64,000 bases of DNA. It comes from Spisula solida. Taxonomy: Eukaryota; Mollusca; Bivalvia; Venerida; Mactridae. The DNA lies in NCBI GenBank assembly GCA_947247005.1, contig OX365947.1, positions 39,202,760 through 39,266,759 on the forward strand, written 5' to 3'. The number at the start of each line of letters is the position of its first letter. The stretch's first letter is position 1. A model generated the notes under the pieces. That model was not told the DNA's origin, did not search any database, and saw nothing but the letters and a program-made list of their open reading frames with translations. This document shows positions 1 through 12,049 of the stretch, in pieces. The position numbers and the translations under genes are program-made.

Positions 1-1208
1 TGACCTAATTTCAGCAATTAAAAAGCTGAATGCCATATCTGAATGGCCTAGTTTAAACAGTAAAACATATGAAATAAGTTTAAGCTGTAACACGTAAAAA
101 GGGTTAAACTCAGTATTTTCCATAAGCCTGGTAGGTCAGATAAGCAAACACAAACAAGTACTGCTTTAATGTTTGATATTAAATTATTGAACTTTTTGCG
201 ACAAATGAATTAAGTTCAGAGCGTCATCACACATATTTCATTCAATCATACCGATCTTATGAACCTTACAAGTACCTCGTATACTTATACGTGTACTGTA
301 AGTTTATTGTAACATTAAATTTCTGAATGCCAGAGAACCAAAGTTTTGGTGCATGGCGGCCATTTTGAAATGGTTGCTATGGCAACCATACATTTCGATT
401 TGAGTGGGTCTCATGAAATATTTCTTTTAAATGGTTCAAGGAATGGCTGTACCAAGTTTGGTGCTTTCCTAAAAAAAATAATGTTTTTTGGACATTATTC
501 CTGGACTAAATACGGGATATAAATAGTTTAGAATTAATGAAATATACCTAATAGAAAATATCACATCTACCGATAATGGTGAATGGCAAGAAAAGAACTA
601 CATGTAATTATGAAAGGATCAATTTATTACATGTCATTCGCATTTTGCTGTTAATGTCCTGTTTTATAACTTACTCTCCAATATAAGTGGATAAAAAGGG
701 TTGAATCACCTCAAGTACCGAGTAGAATATTATTGTCTTGTTAGTTAATGCGCCATATCCCACACTACATTACTTCATTCCTAACACTTAGGTCCATTAC
801 TAATCGGAGATTAAATTACTTCTTGTGTCATTAAGTAACTCACCAAACGTCCTCCATGACCAGAAGCTATTAGGCTTCAATAGTTGCCTGTCATTTACAG
901 ATCTTTTTGAAGAATCAATTATACCTGCATAACAACTTGTTACAGCTATCAGTACCATCTGCTATCTTTTACAATGGCTAATGGTGATGGACAAAGCTGT
1001 TGAAAATCGTAACGACCGCAAATGATAGTCGTTTTCATGTTAGTAATCTATAATACAGTTAAAAAAATCGAACAAAGATATATGGTGACGAATCTACACG
1101 AATATTTACAACAAAGTATCGTTTTACATGTCAACAGATACTTGCTCATGCAATACATGTATCAACTAATGCATATCGGACAGTGTAAGTATAATGCTAG
1201 CGTGGCGG
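1..1208. other. AT-rich intergenic or intronic DNA, nothing recognised
   Basis: Short random-looking open frames only. No domain, splice pair or repeat was recognised in this stretch. Confidence 0.6.
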
Positions 1209-1510
1209 TACCTATATCAGTGAGCGAGTTCAGCTGTCCTACTAGAGTTAACTCTAGTGACGTTATAATCTAAAAGTAAACTAACTCTTGGAGCTCTTCA
1301 GCAAAACGAAAAGAGTTAAACTATAGAGTGAATAAACATGTGATTCGTAAGAAATGTCCGAGGTGTCCGATTGGAACTACAGCAACCTAGCCTCGCAGCG
1401 GGGTTGAACTCCAGTACACTCGAGGGTAGGAACTCGACACGTTTTGCTGCAACTCTAGTTAATCGAATTTATCCTCGTAAGTTAGCTGAACTCGCTCAGT
1501 ACCTATATTT
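1209..1510. repeat. Imperfect inverted repeat, possible MITE or foldback
   Basis: The left end around 1213-1236 reads CTATATCAGTGAGCGAGTTC and on into AGCT. The right end around 1485-1509 is close to its reverse complement (AGCTGAACTCGCTCAGTACC). Inside the left arm lies a perfect 18-bp palindrome, ACTAGAGTTAACTCTAGT (1241-1258), and a related CAACTCTAGTTAATCG lies in the right arm. No coding capacity is seen. The ends and any target-site duplication are uncertain. Confidence 0.5.
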
Positions 1511-2724
1511 TTTTAAAGAGAATTGTATCTATAGAATATAGAACATAATTATAACGAGACATTGTACTGTGTTGTCATTGTCCTTTTTACAATCTCTGTA
1601 AAATATTAAAACCATTAATACAACATAGTTATGTAACGTGTACAACGTATGTCAATGTGAGATAATAAAACGATGTTAGATTTAGTTTTTGTTTTCATTT
1701 CAATATGCTATAAAAAAAAACCTCCATCACCCTAAGACCCAGTAATCATTATGTCTTGAAAAAGAATGGACGAGCATGGACGTGATAATAGTAGTACCTC
1801 AGTTGATACAACAAGGATGTGATATTGTACATGTCAGGACGCGGTAGATTTGGTGAGGACGTAGTGACGATAAAATATGAACGTAGGGAAAGAGTTCGTG
1901 TCATGTGGGAGTCCTCTCCATGTTTTTGCTATGACTATAATACATCGATGACACGTTGTAAGCTCGATCTGTCGGTGCTGAACAACTCTATGATACGTTT
2001 GTAGTAGCCCGTTAACATCGCGTACTAGTAAATGTCATTTCTGAAATATTTTTTGTCAAATATAATGGTTTTAATTATACAATGTTATTGTTCGAACTCT
2101 TCTTGACATTTATGTATAGTATCGACCCATAATTAAGACAATATATATGTTTTTGAACTTCAAACTTAAAGTCACTTAAGTAAATTGTCTTTTGTGTAAC
2201 GATCAGGAAAATTTAACAATAAATTCTGTAAACAAACTGAATTCAGCTGATTTTCAAGTACATAGTTACGAAAATACTCATATCTGAATAAATTTTGCTA
2301 TAATTGTAAATTGGATGAGTCACATGAAAAGGTATAGCAATACAATTCACCAATATCAAATCTGAAAATTTTCTGCTACTTTGTATTGTATATACTATAA
2401 TACTTCAATAAAAAGCATAACACTGTGGTACTGGGACATTCATTTGTTCCCTGTTGTAGACAGTAAAACACAAATACAAAAAATTACTGATGATAAATCA
2501 TTTAGTTTTGCAGTGTTACTATAAATACAGTATATATAGCTTTATATAATAAATGTTTTACTATCATTTATCATATGTATGTGTAAGTTATTCAATCAGG
2601 ACAAGAAAACCTGCGAATTTTAAAATTGACTCATAAATGCTGGATCCAAATTCTCCATTTACGAATTTCGCCACCAAAATGTTCTGATGGCAGTGGGCTA
2701 TCAGTGGTCTTTGTCTTGTATGAC
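1511..2724. other. AT-rich DNA, nothing recognised
   Basis: Only short chance ORFs are present (for example a 61-codon frame at 1819-2004) with no recognisable motif. No convincing repeat or RNA gene is seen. Confidence 0.6.
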
Positions 2725-3085
2725 GAATAGGACATGGGCTCTACCTATTGCAATGTTTGGAATAAATCGGTTTGCCAAATTATTTAAATTACTTATTCAA
2801 TCGGTCAGAAACTCAAATTCGATGAGAGCCATGCATGTTCACCTACTGTTTCAGATGTGTTTATCGGATTATATCAAATTAATATTACTTCAAAAAGAAT
2901 AGGACACAGAGCTCTACCTATAGCAATGTTGGGAATAAAGCAACAACTTTACAATCACTTATTCAACGGGTCAGAAATTCAGAAAGAATTCAAATGAGAG
3001 CAATGCATGTTCGCCCACTGTTGCAGACGATGTGTTATCGGATCATGTTAATATTGCATATGGCATAACTTCAAAATAGGCATGC
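2725..3085. repeat. Two-copy tandem repeat, unit about 172-185 bp
   Basis: The segment starting GAATAGGACATGGGCTCTAC at 2725 recurs at 2897 as GAATAGGACACAGAGCTCTA. The match continues through GCAATGTTTGGAATAAA, CTTATTCAATCGGTCAGAAA, GAGAGCCATGCATGTTC and the TTATCGGAT block. The copies have diverged by substitutions and small indels, so the duplication is old. The 71-codon frame at 2687-2902 overlaps the first copy and is probably chance. Confidence 0.75.
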
Positions 3086-4329
3086 CATACAACACACAGT
3101 ACAGTAATTGTCCAATGTCACTGACGAACCTTTAAGCCGATGGATACAATTTGTTGGAGTTATAAATAAAGTAACCAAATTACAGCATTGATAGAATAAT
3201 ACGTCAAATCAATATATTTAAACAGCTCTTGCCGCCGGATGCGGTAGTAATTTATGACATTATAATACTACTAGTTACGGCTTGTTCAAATCCATTAGAA
3301 GATAATGAGCCTGTCTAAATCACTACACTAACAATATAATGATTGTGATAAGATTTATTAGCGTGTCCATACCGTACATTAACGTTATGCCACTTTTGTA
3401 ACCAGTGAAGGAGGCTTGGAGTTTGTATATGGTTCCAAAAAAGCCAAATTAGTGTACTTGGAATCAGTTAACTCGCTAATTGAACTTGAACAATGACGTC
3501 ATGTCACATGCAAATCTTATCTAAACTCGTAAATACTGGTTAAAATACATCATAATTGGTTAACCCACCCGCTGTAGAACGTATGCCTTCCTCTGAAGTA
3601 TAATCATAACTGATATTTAAGACCGAGCGTATTTCTATTTAGAGTGCTTGTCGTGATGCAGTACTGACATCGGACAATTACTAAAACAATACTTGAGAAG
3701 CAATCACATAAAATACACCCTATTGCTATGTAGAAAAATCCTAATGTGTATTTATCGTTCATATCTTGAATGCAACAACTGCTGCCTTGTTCCTTTGACC
3801 TCTATGTGTTGTGAACTAACTCAATATCAGAATTCGCTTTTGGCTTGTTCGTGATCCTTTGTTTTATTGACTTAATTGTTTATATACGAGATGTAACGTG
3901 CGGGTGTTCATGTAGGAGAGTAATTTCATATGTACCGGAAGTCTATATCAGAGCAAAGGTCCACTAGGTACGAATATGTGTTTTGATACCTTCATTTCAT
4001 CATTCGTTCGTTTTCCTATTGTTCAGTCGTCTGTAACAACATGTTTTCATTCATTTAGTGAACACATGCACGTTTATTCATGGGCAGCGATAGCCAAGAG
4101 GTAGGGTGTGCGCTTTATTTTTATTTAAATAATAAAAATATGGGCTCCAGTGGAAGTTTTCAATCTTAAATAGTCATCAATATGTCATAATTTCTCAGTG
4201 TTCGTAATTTTGAGCGTGTACAATTCTTTGGAGCTAGGTGTTATTGTCTTCGCATTCACTATTTGTCCCTGATCTGTTTCGTACCCTGTCTGGTTGATAT
4301 GCGGCTGTAGAGTAATGGATGTAGTTTTT
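3086..4329. other. AT-rich DNA, nothing recognised
   Basis: No coding, RNA or repeat structure could be supported here. Confidence 0.55.
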
Positions 4330-5219
4330 TATGCTCCCCGAAAATTCGGGGGAGCATACAGTTACCGCTTTGTCCGCCCGTCGTTCCGTACGCAGCCACT
4401 TGTAGTTGTGGGGTGTGAAACAATAGGCGATAATTAGATTCTATTCATTCCGTTGCTTACGGGGTGCAAAATGTTGCTTATGGGGTTTTACAAACAGAAG
4501 AAAGAACAAAAGAAAACCACACAACGTCAAGTCAGTGAGAAAGTCCGTCCGTCCTTCCGTCCGATATTTTTGTCCGGGCCATATCTTGAAAAGTATTAGA
4601 GATATCAATTTGAAACTTCATAGGTGAATAGATCTCAGTAAGGGAAAGTGCAGTGCAGAAGAACCATAACTCTTCATTGCATATTTTGTTAGGTATTCCC
4701 CTTTGTAATTTTTCATACTTTATGCTTGTCCGGGCCATACCTCATACAGTATAAGTGATATCAATTTGAAACTTCATAGGTGAATAGATCTCAGTGAGGG
4801 AAAGTGCAGTGCAGAAGAAACATAACTCTTCATTGCATATTTTGTTAGGTATTCCCCTTTGTAATTTTTCATACTTTATGCTTGTCCGGGCGATAACTCA
4901 TACAGTATAAGTGATATCAATTTGAAACTTCATAGGTGAATAGATCTCAGTAAGGGGAAGTACAGTGCATAAGAACCATAACTCTTCATTGCATATCTTT
5001 TTAGTTATTCCCCTTTGTAATTTTTGGTACTTTATGCTTGTCCGGGCCATAACTCATCCAGTATTAGAGATATCAATTTGAAACTTCATAGTTGAATAAA
5101 TCTCATTAAGTTATAGTGCTGTGCTAAAGAACCATAGCTCTCTTTTGCATATTTCTGGAGTATTTGTTCTGTGACAAACATCCCACGGGGAGCATCACCC
5201 GTCACTGACGGCTCTTGTT
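4330..5219 (+). mobile_element. Helentron-like non-autonomous element, family D
   Basis: The left end carries ATGCTCCCCG (4331-4340), and its reverse complement CGGGGAGCAT lies at 5186-5195. The right end then has a perfect hairpin, CCGTC-ACT-GACGG (5199-5211), followed by CTCTTGTT. A sub-terminal inverted repeat, a 3' hairpin and no target duplication are known for Helentron-type elements and their derivatives. The core holds about four tandem units of roughly 157-162 bp, each with TTTATGCTTGTCCGGGC and GATATCAATTTGAAACTTCA. There is no transposase, so the element depends on an enzyme encoded elsewhere. The Helentron assignment is inferred from structure. Confidence 0.65.
4565..5160. repeat. 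Internal tandem repeat of family D, about 4 units of about 157 bp
   Basis: The phrase CGGGCCATA or a close variant recurs at about 4565, 4729, 4886 and 5043. Each is followed by GATATCAATTTGAAACTTCA and AACTCTTCATTGCATAT blocks. The last unit is the most diverged. Confidence 0.8.
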
Positions 5220-5410
5220 TGTGGCTAGTTTTTTCATTTCCTTGCGCTCTTTCGTCTACTATAGTATTGTGTTTAATACCATCGGTGAATTGTTTGTGTG
5301 GTTCCAAGGATTTGCGATTAACTGTATTTCTAAACTCTTTGAGACTTAGGAAAGCTACAACTAGGTGAAACTATGTTATTCAACTTAGGAATACTAACTA
5401 TTTGACAGCT

Positions 5411-5775
5411 GGAACTTGGGCGGGTTATTTTCTTGTTCAGCTGTGTGTTGGGCATTGTAACCTTGTATGTTATTATGTTTCTGTGCTTGGCTTGTTAAGT
5501 TGAGTGCTGCGTTCCATATCCGACTTAATATCATCTTTCAGGTGTCGGGACGTCCCGTGTTCGTTCCCGTCAGCGCCATTCAGATAAATAATTGCCCACT
5601 GTGCTCCGTGCGACCAAGGTGCAATTTGGAACCTGTATGGGCGGTGTTTGTACATGCTCGATATTCCTGGGCTTCGATGTTGGCTTCACACAAACCAGGA
5701 GATCACCATGGAGATTCCTTAGATAGGTCAATAACCAGTGGAAGTTAAATGTCAAAGAGTGGCTGAACGGCTAAA
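5411..5775 (+). mobile_element. SINE-like interspersed repeat, modules M1 and M2
   Basis: Two modules are joined. M1 (5411-about 5530) is related to the reverse complement of segments at 11179-11310, 40471-40585 and 43480-43585. M2 (about 5530-5775) matches the minus strand at 48885-49090 and its duplicate near 58000. M2 includes the block TTAAATGTCAAAGAGTGGCT and the tract ATGTTGGCTTCACAC. A sequence resembling a Pol III B box (GTGTTCGTTCCC) lies at about 5558. Membership of a dispersed family is seen directly. The SINE class is inferred from the tRNA-like part of the related copy near 49.1 kb. Confidence 0.55.
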
Positions 5776-5869
5776 ATTCTGAAATGGGCCCTAGAAAACT
5801 AGCCATTTTCAACCTAATTTTCAATCGTTTTCAACGGAATGTAGCCCATAGAGCACCGATACTAGATTA

Positions 5870-5893
5870 CCCCCCCCCCCCCCCCCCCCCCCC
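5870..5893. repeat. Poly-C tract of 24 bp
   Basis: An uninterrupted run of 24 C on the plus strand. Such tracts are length-unstable, prone to sequencing error, and can form G-quadruplex or i-motif structures. Confidence 0.95.
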
Positions 5894-6505
5894 TAAGTAC
5901 ACATATAACTTATCAATGCATCTGTATCATGGTGTGTTGTGTAACATGATCGAACACTAACCTTTTGTTAGTATAACTACAAATTGTCTAAATCGCGTGC
6001 CCAAGTATATAAACATATCATGGAATTGTTTGAAGTGCGGAATACAAAATGCATCTAAATAATTTTACAACCATTTTGGTTTAATTGTTCTCTGCTTTAT
6101 GTTATAAGTGCTAGGATTACTTTGATAAACGACGCACAAAGAGTGTGATTAGGCGATATTAGCCATGCATAGAGCATTATTGTTTATTTCACGGAACCAA
6201 AACACCCTACTGGGTTCCCGACTAAGAACTTGGCTGTATAAGTTCAAAATAATGTTAAAACGTACGAAGCGTGCAAGATATTTACTCCCACATGCTCAGG
6301 CTTTTTATTTACATTTGATTTTAATTTGTAACCGGTGTAGTCATATACGGGGAGCAGTTGAACTTTCTCGTCCACAAGCAACTGCGTACTTCTCCAGATG
6401 TGAAAGCTCTACTAACTGCGCTGATCGGGCTATCTTATATATATACATGGATATACATATTTGTTTGCAAATATATAGAAAATCTATTGCGATTTTTTAT
6501 TGATA
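5894..6505. other. AT-rich DNA with a 112-codon chance frame
   Basis: An open frame at 6165-6503 (plus) starts MHRALLFISRNQ. It shows no recognised domain and ends in low-complexity TA-rich sequence just before a palindrome. I regard it as non-coding. Confidence 0.5.
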
Positions 6506-6656
6506 TATAGAGGATATTTGTTTGTTTTAATTGAATATGGTTTATATCTCATCGTGTAGTGATCAAATTCACGTAGTAGCGAGTGAAAATATTAAAATTT
6601 TATCACTACAAGATGAGATATTAACCATATTCAATCAAAACAAACAAATATTCTAT
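6506..6656. repeat. Long hairpin / palindromic element
   Basis: The left arm (about 6514-6556) contains ATATTTGTTTGTTTTAATTG and AATATGGTTTATATCTCATC. The right arm (about 6610-6656) is its near-perfect reverse complement (GATGAGATATTAACCATATT, then CAATCAAAACAAACAAATAT). GTAGTGAT and ATCACTAC extend the pairing inward around a loop of roughly 35-40 bp. The arms total about 50 bp with few mismatches. It may be a small foldback transposon. No terminal duplication was verified. Confidence 0.75.
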
Positions 6657-6968
6657 TTATTTAATGCTTTTATGGTGTCAAAACTGGTACTGTTTATGCC
6701 GAATTACCACTGTGGTTAGGCTACGTATGAATATGTTATTCCATTCATATTTTTCACTTCAAAATCCGCCATCTTGGATTATGGTGAAAAGGTGAAAACG
6801 ACTTTTTTGAGAATTTTGCATTAAATAATACACCAACTTGTAGGAAATGGTCAAACTAAGAATAAAAAAACCAACATGACATGTTTCCGTTCAGTAATAA
6901 AAAAGTTACAGACATTTTAGTGTTGAGACTTTGGTAAATTAAAGTAGTCCCTGTGAGGGGGCGGAGCT

Positions 6969-7009
6969 TATATCAGTCACATTGTAGGTGATAACCAGTG
7001 ACTGATATA
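6969..7009. repeat. Short inverted repeat
   Basis: TATATCAGTCAC (6969-6980) is the exact reverse complement of GTGACTGATATA (6998-7009), with a 17-bp spacer. It lies in an otherwise unremarkable gap from 6657 to 7653, which also holds a diverged local duplication near 7220-7280 and 7345-7395 (blocks GTACCAA, AACGAAC and TTAATGAA). Confidence 0.6.
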
Positions 7010-7653
7010 GGTTTTATTTCACTGATAGAACTCCATATCTCATCAGTTAGCCTTAAATAAAACCTTATATTAAACGGATTCCGGAAAAAAGTTATTTAAG
7101 CGAGCCTCTGGCCACCAGGACGAGTTTTATATAAGTTTGTAAAAATTGACAACGAGTGTTAGATTCTTTTCATCATATGAAACCAATCGTAAGAACCAAA
7201 TTCAGGGTTTCGTTTAATTAGTATCAGTACCAAGGGTAGCAGTACCAATGTCAAAGAACGAACGAACTTTAATGAAACATTATTATCAAAGAAGCCCGTC
7301 GTGGTTTTTCTAAGGTCGTAACAAGTTTTCCAGTTATCTCGTGTCACCGGTACCAAAGACAAATAACGAACAAACGTTAATGAATCATATAAAAATAGAA
7401 GGACATCAAATGTGTGTTAGGACATAGACTACTTGAACCCAAGCTTTAATTTGAAACTACTACCACCTGGGCAAAAAAACATCAACCAACATATATTCGT
7501 AATTAATTTCCGACTTAAAACAATATTTCCCTTTGACATTTAATCTAAAACTCACAAATTTAAAAGATGTGGCATTTATAATTTTGTTATTATAAAAAAT
7601 ACCAAAAAATATATTTTGATAAAGACTGATTTATTAAGACGGGTTGTATAAAC

Positions 7654-9229
7654 AATAGAAGAAGCATTATCAACAGTAGAAGAAGTAATATCAACAGTAG
7701 TAGAAGTCATATCAACAGTAGTAGAAGTAATATCAACAGTGGTAGAAGCAATATCAACAGTAGTAGAAGTCATATCAACAGTAGTAGAAGCAATATCAAC
7801 AGTGGTAGAAGTCATATCAACAGTAGTAGAAGCAATATCAACAGTGGTAGAAGTAATATCAACAGTGGTAGAAGTCATATCAACAGTAGTAGAAGTCATA
7901 TCAACAGTAGTAGAAGTCATATCAACATTAGTAGAAGCATTATCAACAGTAAAAGAAGTAATATCAACAGTAGTAGAAGCAATATCAACAGTGGTAGAAG
8001 TCATATCAACAGTGGTAGAAGCAATATCAACAGTGGTAGAAGTAATGTCAACAGTGGTAGAAGTCATATCAACAGTAGTAGAAGTCATATCAACAGTAGT
8101 AGAAGTCATATCACAGTAGTAGAAGCATTATCAACAGTAGTAGATGTAATATCAACAGTAGTAGAAGTCATATCAACAGTAGTAGAAGTCATATTAACAG
8201 TGGTAGAAGTAATATCAACAGTAGTAGAAGTAATATCAACAGAAGTAGAAGTAATATCAACAGTAGTAGAAGCAATATCAACAGTAGTAGAAGTAATATC
8301 AACAGTAGTAGAAACAATATCAATAGTAGTAGAAGTCATATCAACAGTAGTAGAAGCAATATCAACAGTAGTAGAAATAATATCAACAGTAGTAGAAGTA
8401 ATATCAACAGTAGTAGAAACAATATCAATAGTAGTAGAAGCAATATCAACCAGTTACTCTACTGTAGTGCAAGCAATATCAACAGTAGAAGAAGCAATAT
8501 CAACAGTAGTAGAAGCAATATCAACAGTAGTAGAAGTCATATCAACAGTAGTAGAAGCAATATCAACAGTAGTAGAAGTCATATCAACAGTAGTAGAAGC
8601 AATATCAACAGTAGTAGAAGCAATATCAACAGTAGTAGAAGCAATATCAACAGGAGTAGAAGTAATATCAACAGTAGTTGACGTCACATCAACAGTGGTA
8701 GAAGTCATATCAACAGCGTATGAAGTCATATCAACAGTAGTTTAAGTCATACCAACAGTTGTAGAATCAATATCAACAGTAGTAGAAGTCATATCAACAG
8801 CAGTAGAAGTCATATCAACAGTATTTGAAGTCATATCAACAGTTGTAGAAGCAATATCAACAGTAGTTAAAGTCATATCAACAGTGGTAGAAGTCATATC
8901 AACAGTAGTTGAAGCAATATCAACAGTAGTGAAAGTAGTGGAAGCAATATCAACAGTAGTGGAAGCAATATCAACAGCAGTGGAAGCAATATCAACAGTA
9001 GTGGAAGTAGTGGAAGCAATATCAACAGTAGTGGAAGCAATATCAACAGTAGTTGAAGCAATATCAACAGTAGTTGAAGCAATATCAACAGTAGTGGAAG
9101 CAATATCAACAGTAGTTGAAGCAATATCAACAGTAGTGGAAGCAATATCAACAGTAGTGGAAGCAATATCAACAGTAGTGGAAGCAATATCGACAGTAGT
9201 ATAAGTCATATCAACAGTAGTAGAAGTAC
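7654..9229. repeat. 21-bp minisatellite, about 75 units
   Basis: The unit is AGTAGTAGAAGYMATATCAAC. Two main variants alternate irregularly, GAAGTCATATC and GAAGCAATATC, plus GTAATATC. Because 21 is a multiple of three and the unit has no stop in the relevant frames, both strands stay open for long blocks. The minus strand reads heptads such as MTSTTVD and IASTTVD (blocks 7576-8109, 8106-8339, 8454-8729, 8742-9209). The plus strand reads VVEVIST and VVEAIST. Blocks are broken by a small deletion near 8113, an insertion near 8450-8470 and a stop near 8741. Insertions of GTAGTGGAA between 8930 and 9010 show slippage. I call this a satellite, not a gene, because no start context, splice site or non-repeat domain adjoins it. 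Confidence 0.95.
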
Positions 9230-10254
9230 CAAGTAGAAACCAGAAAAGGAATATTCGTGGTGTTTGTTGTCATCTGAACATAAACTACGTTGTAAACAAT
9301 CTCATTAAAATCTGATCCTAACATTTGCTAAATTCCTTTACGCTGTTAGAGATTTGACAAAACTCCGTAAGAGGTCATGTTCAAATGATCTCTCTGGTGC
9401 ACACTGACGTTACGTAGTTCGTCCATTGAAATTCAGTTTCAGCAGACTTTTACCGGCCTTTCGGATATGTGAAAGAAGCGAATTGATTGGATGTCGTGAA
9501 GTTCACATCGACATGACCTCATACGGGGTGCCGTCCGATTCTATATCGACGTAAAGAAGTGGAGCGTAATAAGTTTAATTTTTAGTGAGATTGCGTTGTA
9601 AATAAATACATTTTTGTAATTACAGTATTCACCAACAGGTAAATTAGTTTCTAGGTTATTGTTAGATTTACCTTACTGCCAAGAAACGTATACTTGGATT
9701 CGATTTGCGCTGAGCTGATTAATTTCAATAATCTAAAACTGTCTTAATGTCGTTTTCAAGGTGACGGGCAAGAGGATGTCCGAAATGCTTGAGAAAAAGG
9801 AGATAAGCGGGGACGATACGTTTTATGTAGATATTTATTTATACTTGCCTAATGTTGGAAGCGTTTTATCGTAATCGATGTTATTGCATCCAGAGAAGGC
9901 AATATATCAAAACAACAGTTATCGCAAATGTTCATACTTGTTGTTGGTCCTGAAACATCGTTTTGGGGTTACAGAATAACTCAGTGCGAATCCACGTTGC
10001 GTTGTCAAACATGCGCCTCTACGCATGATTTCTGTGATCAAATGTTCTAATTAAAGATTTTGGACAATGTAACAATCCATAATTCAGTTGAAGCACAATC
10101 AATAATCAATTCGCCATGTTGCACAGGCCCTATACTGTTAAACAAATACATTGACTCGCACAAGGGCTTTTCAAATCGTCCTGCACAATGGAATGTTGTA
10201 GTCTTGTACAAAAACATAAAGATAGTGTTTCATTAAACGTTAAATGTTTCAAGA
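9230..10254. other. AT-rich DNA, nothing recognised
   Basis: No open frame above 60 codons and no clear repeat between the minisatellite and the LINE remnant. Confidence 0.55.
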
Positions 10255-11800
10255 TGGAAAGGCATCTACTTTAGAAGATCTGACAATTGGCACAGGACCA
10301 ATAACCGAACAGGAAATTATACAGGCCATCAACCAGATCTAGGACCGGACAAAATCCTACCATAAGCGATTAAGACATCACCAGATGTCACTGCGGACAT
10401 CATGTTTTACCTCATCCAATAAATATAGGATACACAAGAAATTCCTGTAGAGTGGCGGACAGAATACCTCGTGAAGATACCAAAGAAGGGCAAACTGAGC
10501 GACTGCAGCCGGCCAGGCATCCAACTTTTATCCGTACCCAGCAATGTACTGACAGTAATCATTCTAGAGAGGAAACTTGAAGTCAACAGACTCCTTAGAA
10601 AAGAACAATCCATTGAATGCAATTGTCCCCTGTGTGTCAACTTCATCGACTTCAAGAAGGCGTTTACCACGGTGTGCAGAGACATTATAGAGAATATACT
10701 GATGCAAAACATGATGATCGACATTATCTGCAGCCTGTAAGCCTGTTAAAAACGACCTCTACCAAGTCAACCACCAAATGGACGTCTCTGAACCCTTCCA
10801 AGTGTACGCCGGTTCAGACATGGTTTCCTGTTCTCTCATACGATATTCGCATAAGGTATCACCAAGAGGGATACGGAGAAAAATTCAATACCTTAATTAC
10901 GACGAGGACATCGGCCCCCTGTCTCATACGTAGGTCCATATCAACAACAGCAGTAAACGAAAATAAATCAAGGAAGTATCCAGCACAAAGAGTTCTAGAT
11001 GTTAACATCAATAAATCTAAAATGTCCCAGCAACAATCCAGGCAAGGCAACCATATAGAAGGACAAGCAATTGAATACTGTAACGCACAGGCAACCCAAA
11101 ACTACACAGAACCGGCGGGAGGCATTAATTAACAACTTCACATATCTTTGCAGTATTGTTGACGCAAAAATAGTAAACAATCGGACAGGGAGGCAGCACT
11201 CAACTGAAACAGCTGAGCACAGAAAACAAACATAAAAACAACACATAACACAATAACACAGCACAGTGCCCAACACAAAACTGAACTCAACCGCTGAAAG
11301 TACAAGTCCCAATTATCATAACGGCGAAAACCCAAGTCCTAGCTGTCAAAGATCTGAAAGACCTAGGGAGACGTGATGTACAGGGGAGGATTACAATACC
11401 AGAATAAAGAATGTCTGCCATGTGTTCGCAACAATAAGGCAAGTGTGGACCAATCGCAACATCCACTGGAAAACAAAGATCAGGCACCAATGTAAAGTGT
11501 GTTCTATTTTGTGGGGCTGAAACCTGGAGAAGGACAAAACGCCTTTAAAGGAGTTCATCGTACTGATCTTGTAGATAAGGTAGCCAAAGAAGATTTCCAA
11601 CCAGGGCCTCCGGGCAAGAACACTTGGAATCCTCAAGAGACAAGAAGTGGAAGGTCTACACATTCCTGACACAGAACATTCGACGTAAAGCTTCTAATGA
11701 CAAGAGTACCATGTGAAGAGGCAAACTCGAGGGCATTGGACCGAACGAGATGGAGAGCTGTAGTTCCTACCGGAGTGAAGAGGCCTAAACAAACAACCTG
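10255..11800 (+). pseudogene. Broken non-LTR retrotransposon reverse transcriptase
   Basis: Conceptual translation across frames shows a familiar order of reverse transcriptase pieces. An upstream segment (EQEIIQAINQI, then GPDK) lies at about 10290-10350. An open frame at 10471-10740 contains IPKKGKLSDC, GIQLLSVPSNV, then NFIDFKKAFTTVCRD. The last resembles RT block A (F-x-DF-x-KAFD), but the position of the second Asp is Thr. A decayed YDED, perhaps from the YADD box, is near 10898. FTYLCSIVDAK lies at about 11138 and GAETWRRTK at about 11516. A C-terminal DRTRWRAVV lies at about 11737. Several frameshifts and stops and a SINE-like insertion (11179-11310) make it non-functional. The wording of these blocks is typical of RTE-like LINEs in invertebrates, but the clade is a guess. 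No endonuclease domain was seen. Confidence 0.8.
11179..11310 (-). mobile_element. SINE-like module M1 inserted in the LINE remnant
   Basis: On the plus strand it begins TCGGACAGGGAGGCAGCACT, continues with CAGCTGAGCACAGAAAACA and ends near ACAAGTCCC. The same series occurs at 40471-40585 and 43480-43585, and reversed at 5411-5530. It separates the FTYLCSIV part of the LINE from the next recognisable RT segment, so it probably inserted after the LINE did. Confidence 0.65.
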
Positions 11801-12049
11801 CTTAATTCACGAAATCACCAACAAAACAACAACAATAAAAACTGACCGAGTATTCAACTGTCTACATTTTAACTCTGGTGTCTCGACATTGTTATCGTTT
11901 TACTTAACCCATGCACAACTAGCTTTCTGTAAATTGTTTTGGTCAAAACAAAAGTGCTAGTTTACAAATATCGATATCTTAACATATAACACAGTTAAAA
12001 TAAATATTTCATAGATAAACATGGCGTGTGAACATTAATTTTGTATGTA

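Noticed and set aside
6165..6503. 112-codon frame as a gene
   Set aside because: No recognised domain, TA-rich end, adjoining palindrome, and expected by chance in this much sequence.
7576..8745. Long frames on both strands in the 21-bp satellite as real Thr/Ser-rich genes
   Set aside because: Both strands are open only because the unit is 21 bp without stops. Frames are broken by indels, and no non-repeat coding sequence or splice site adjoins them.
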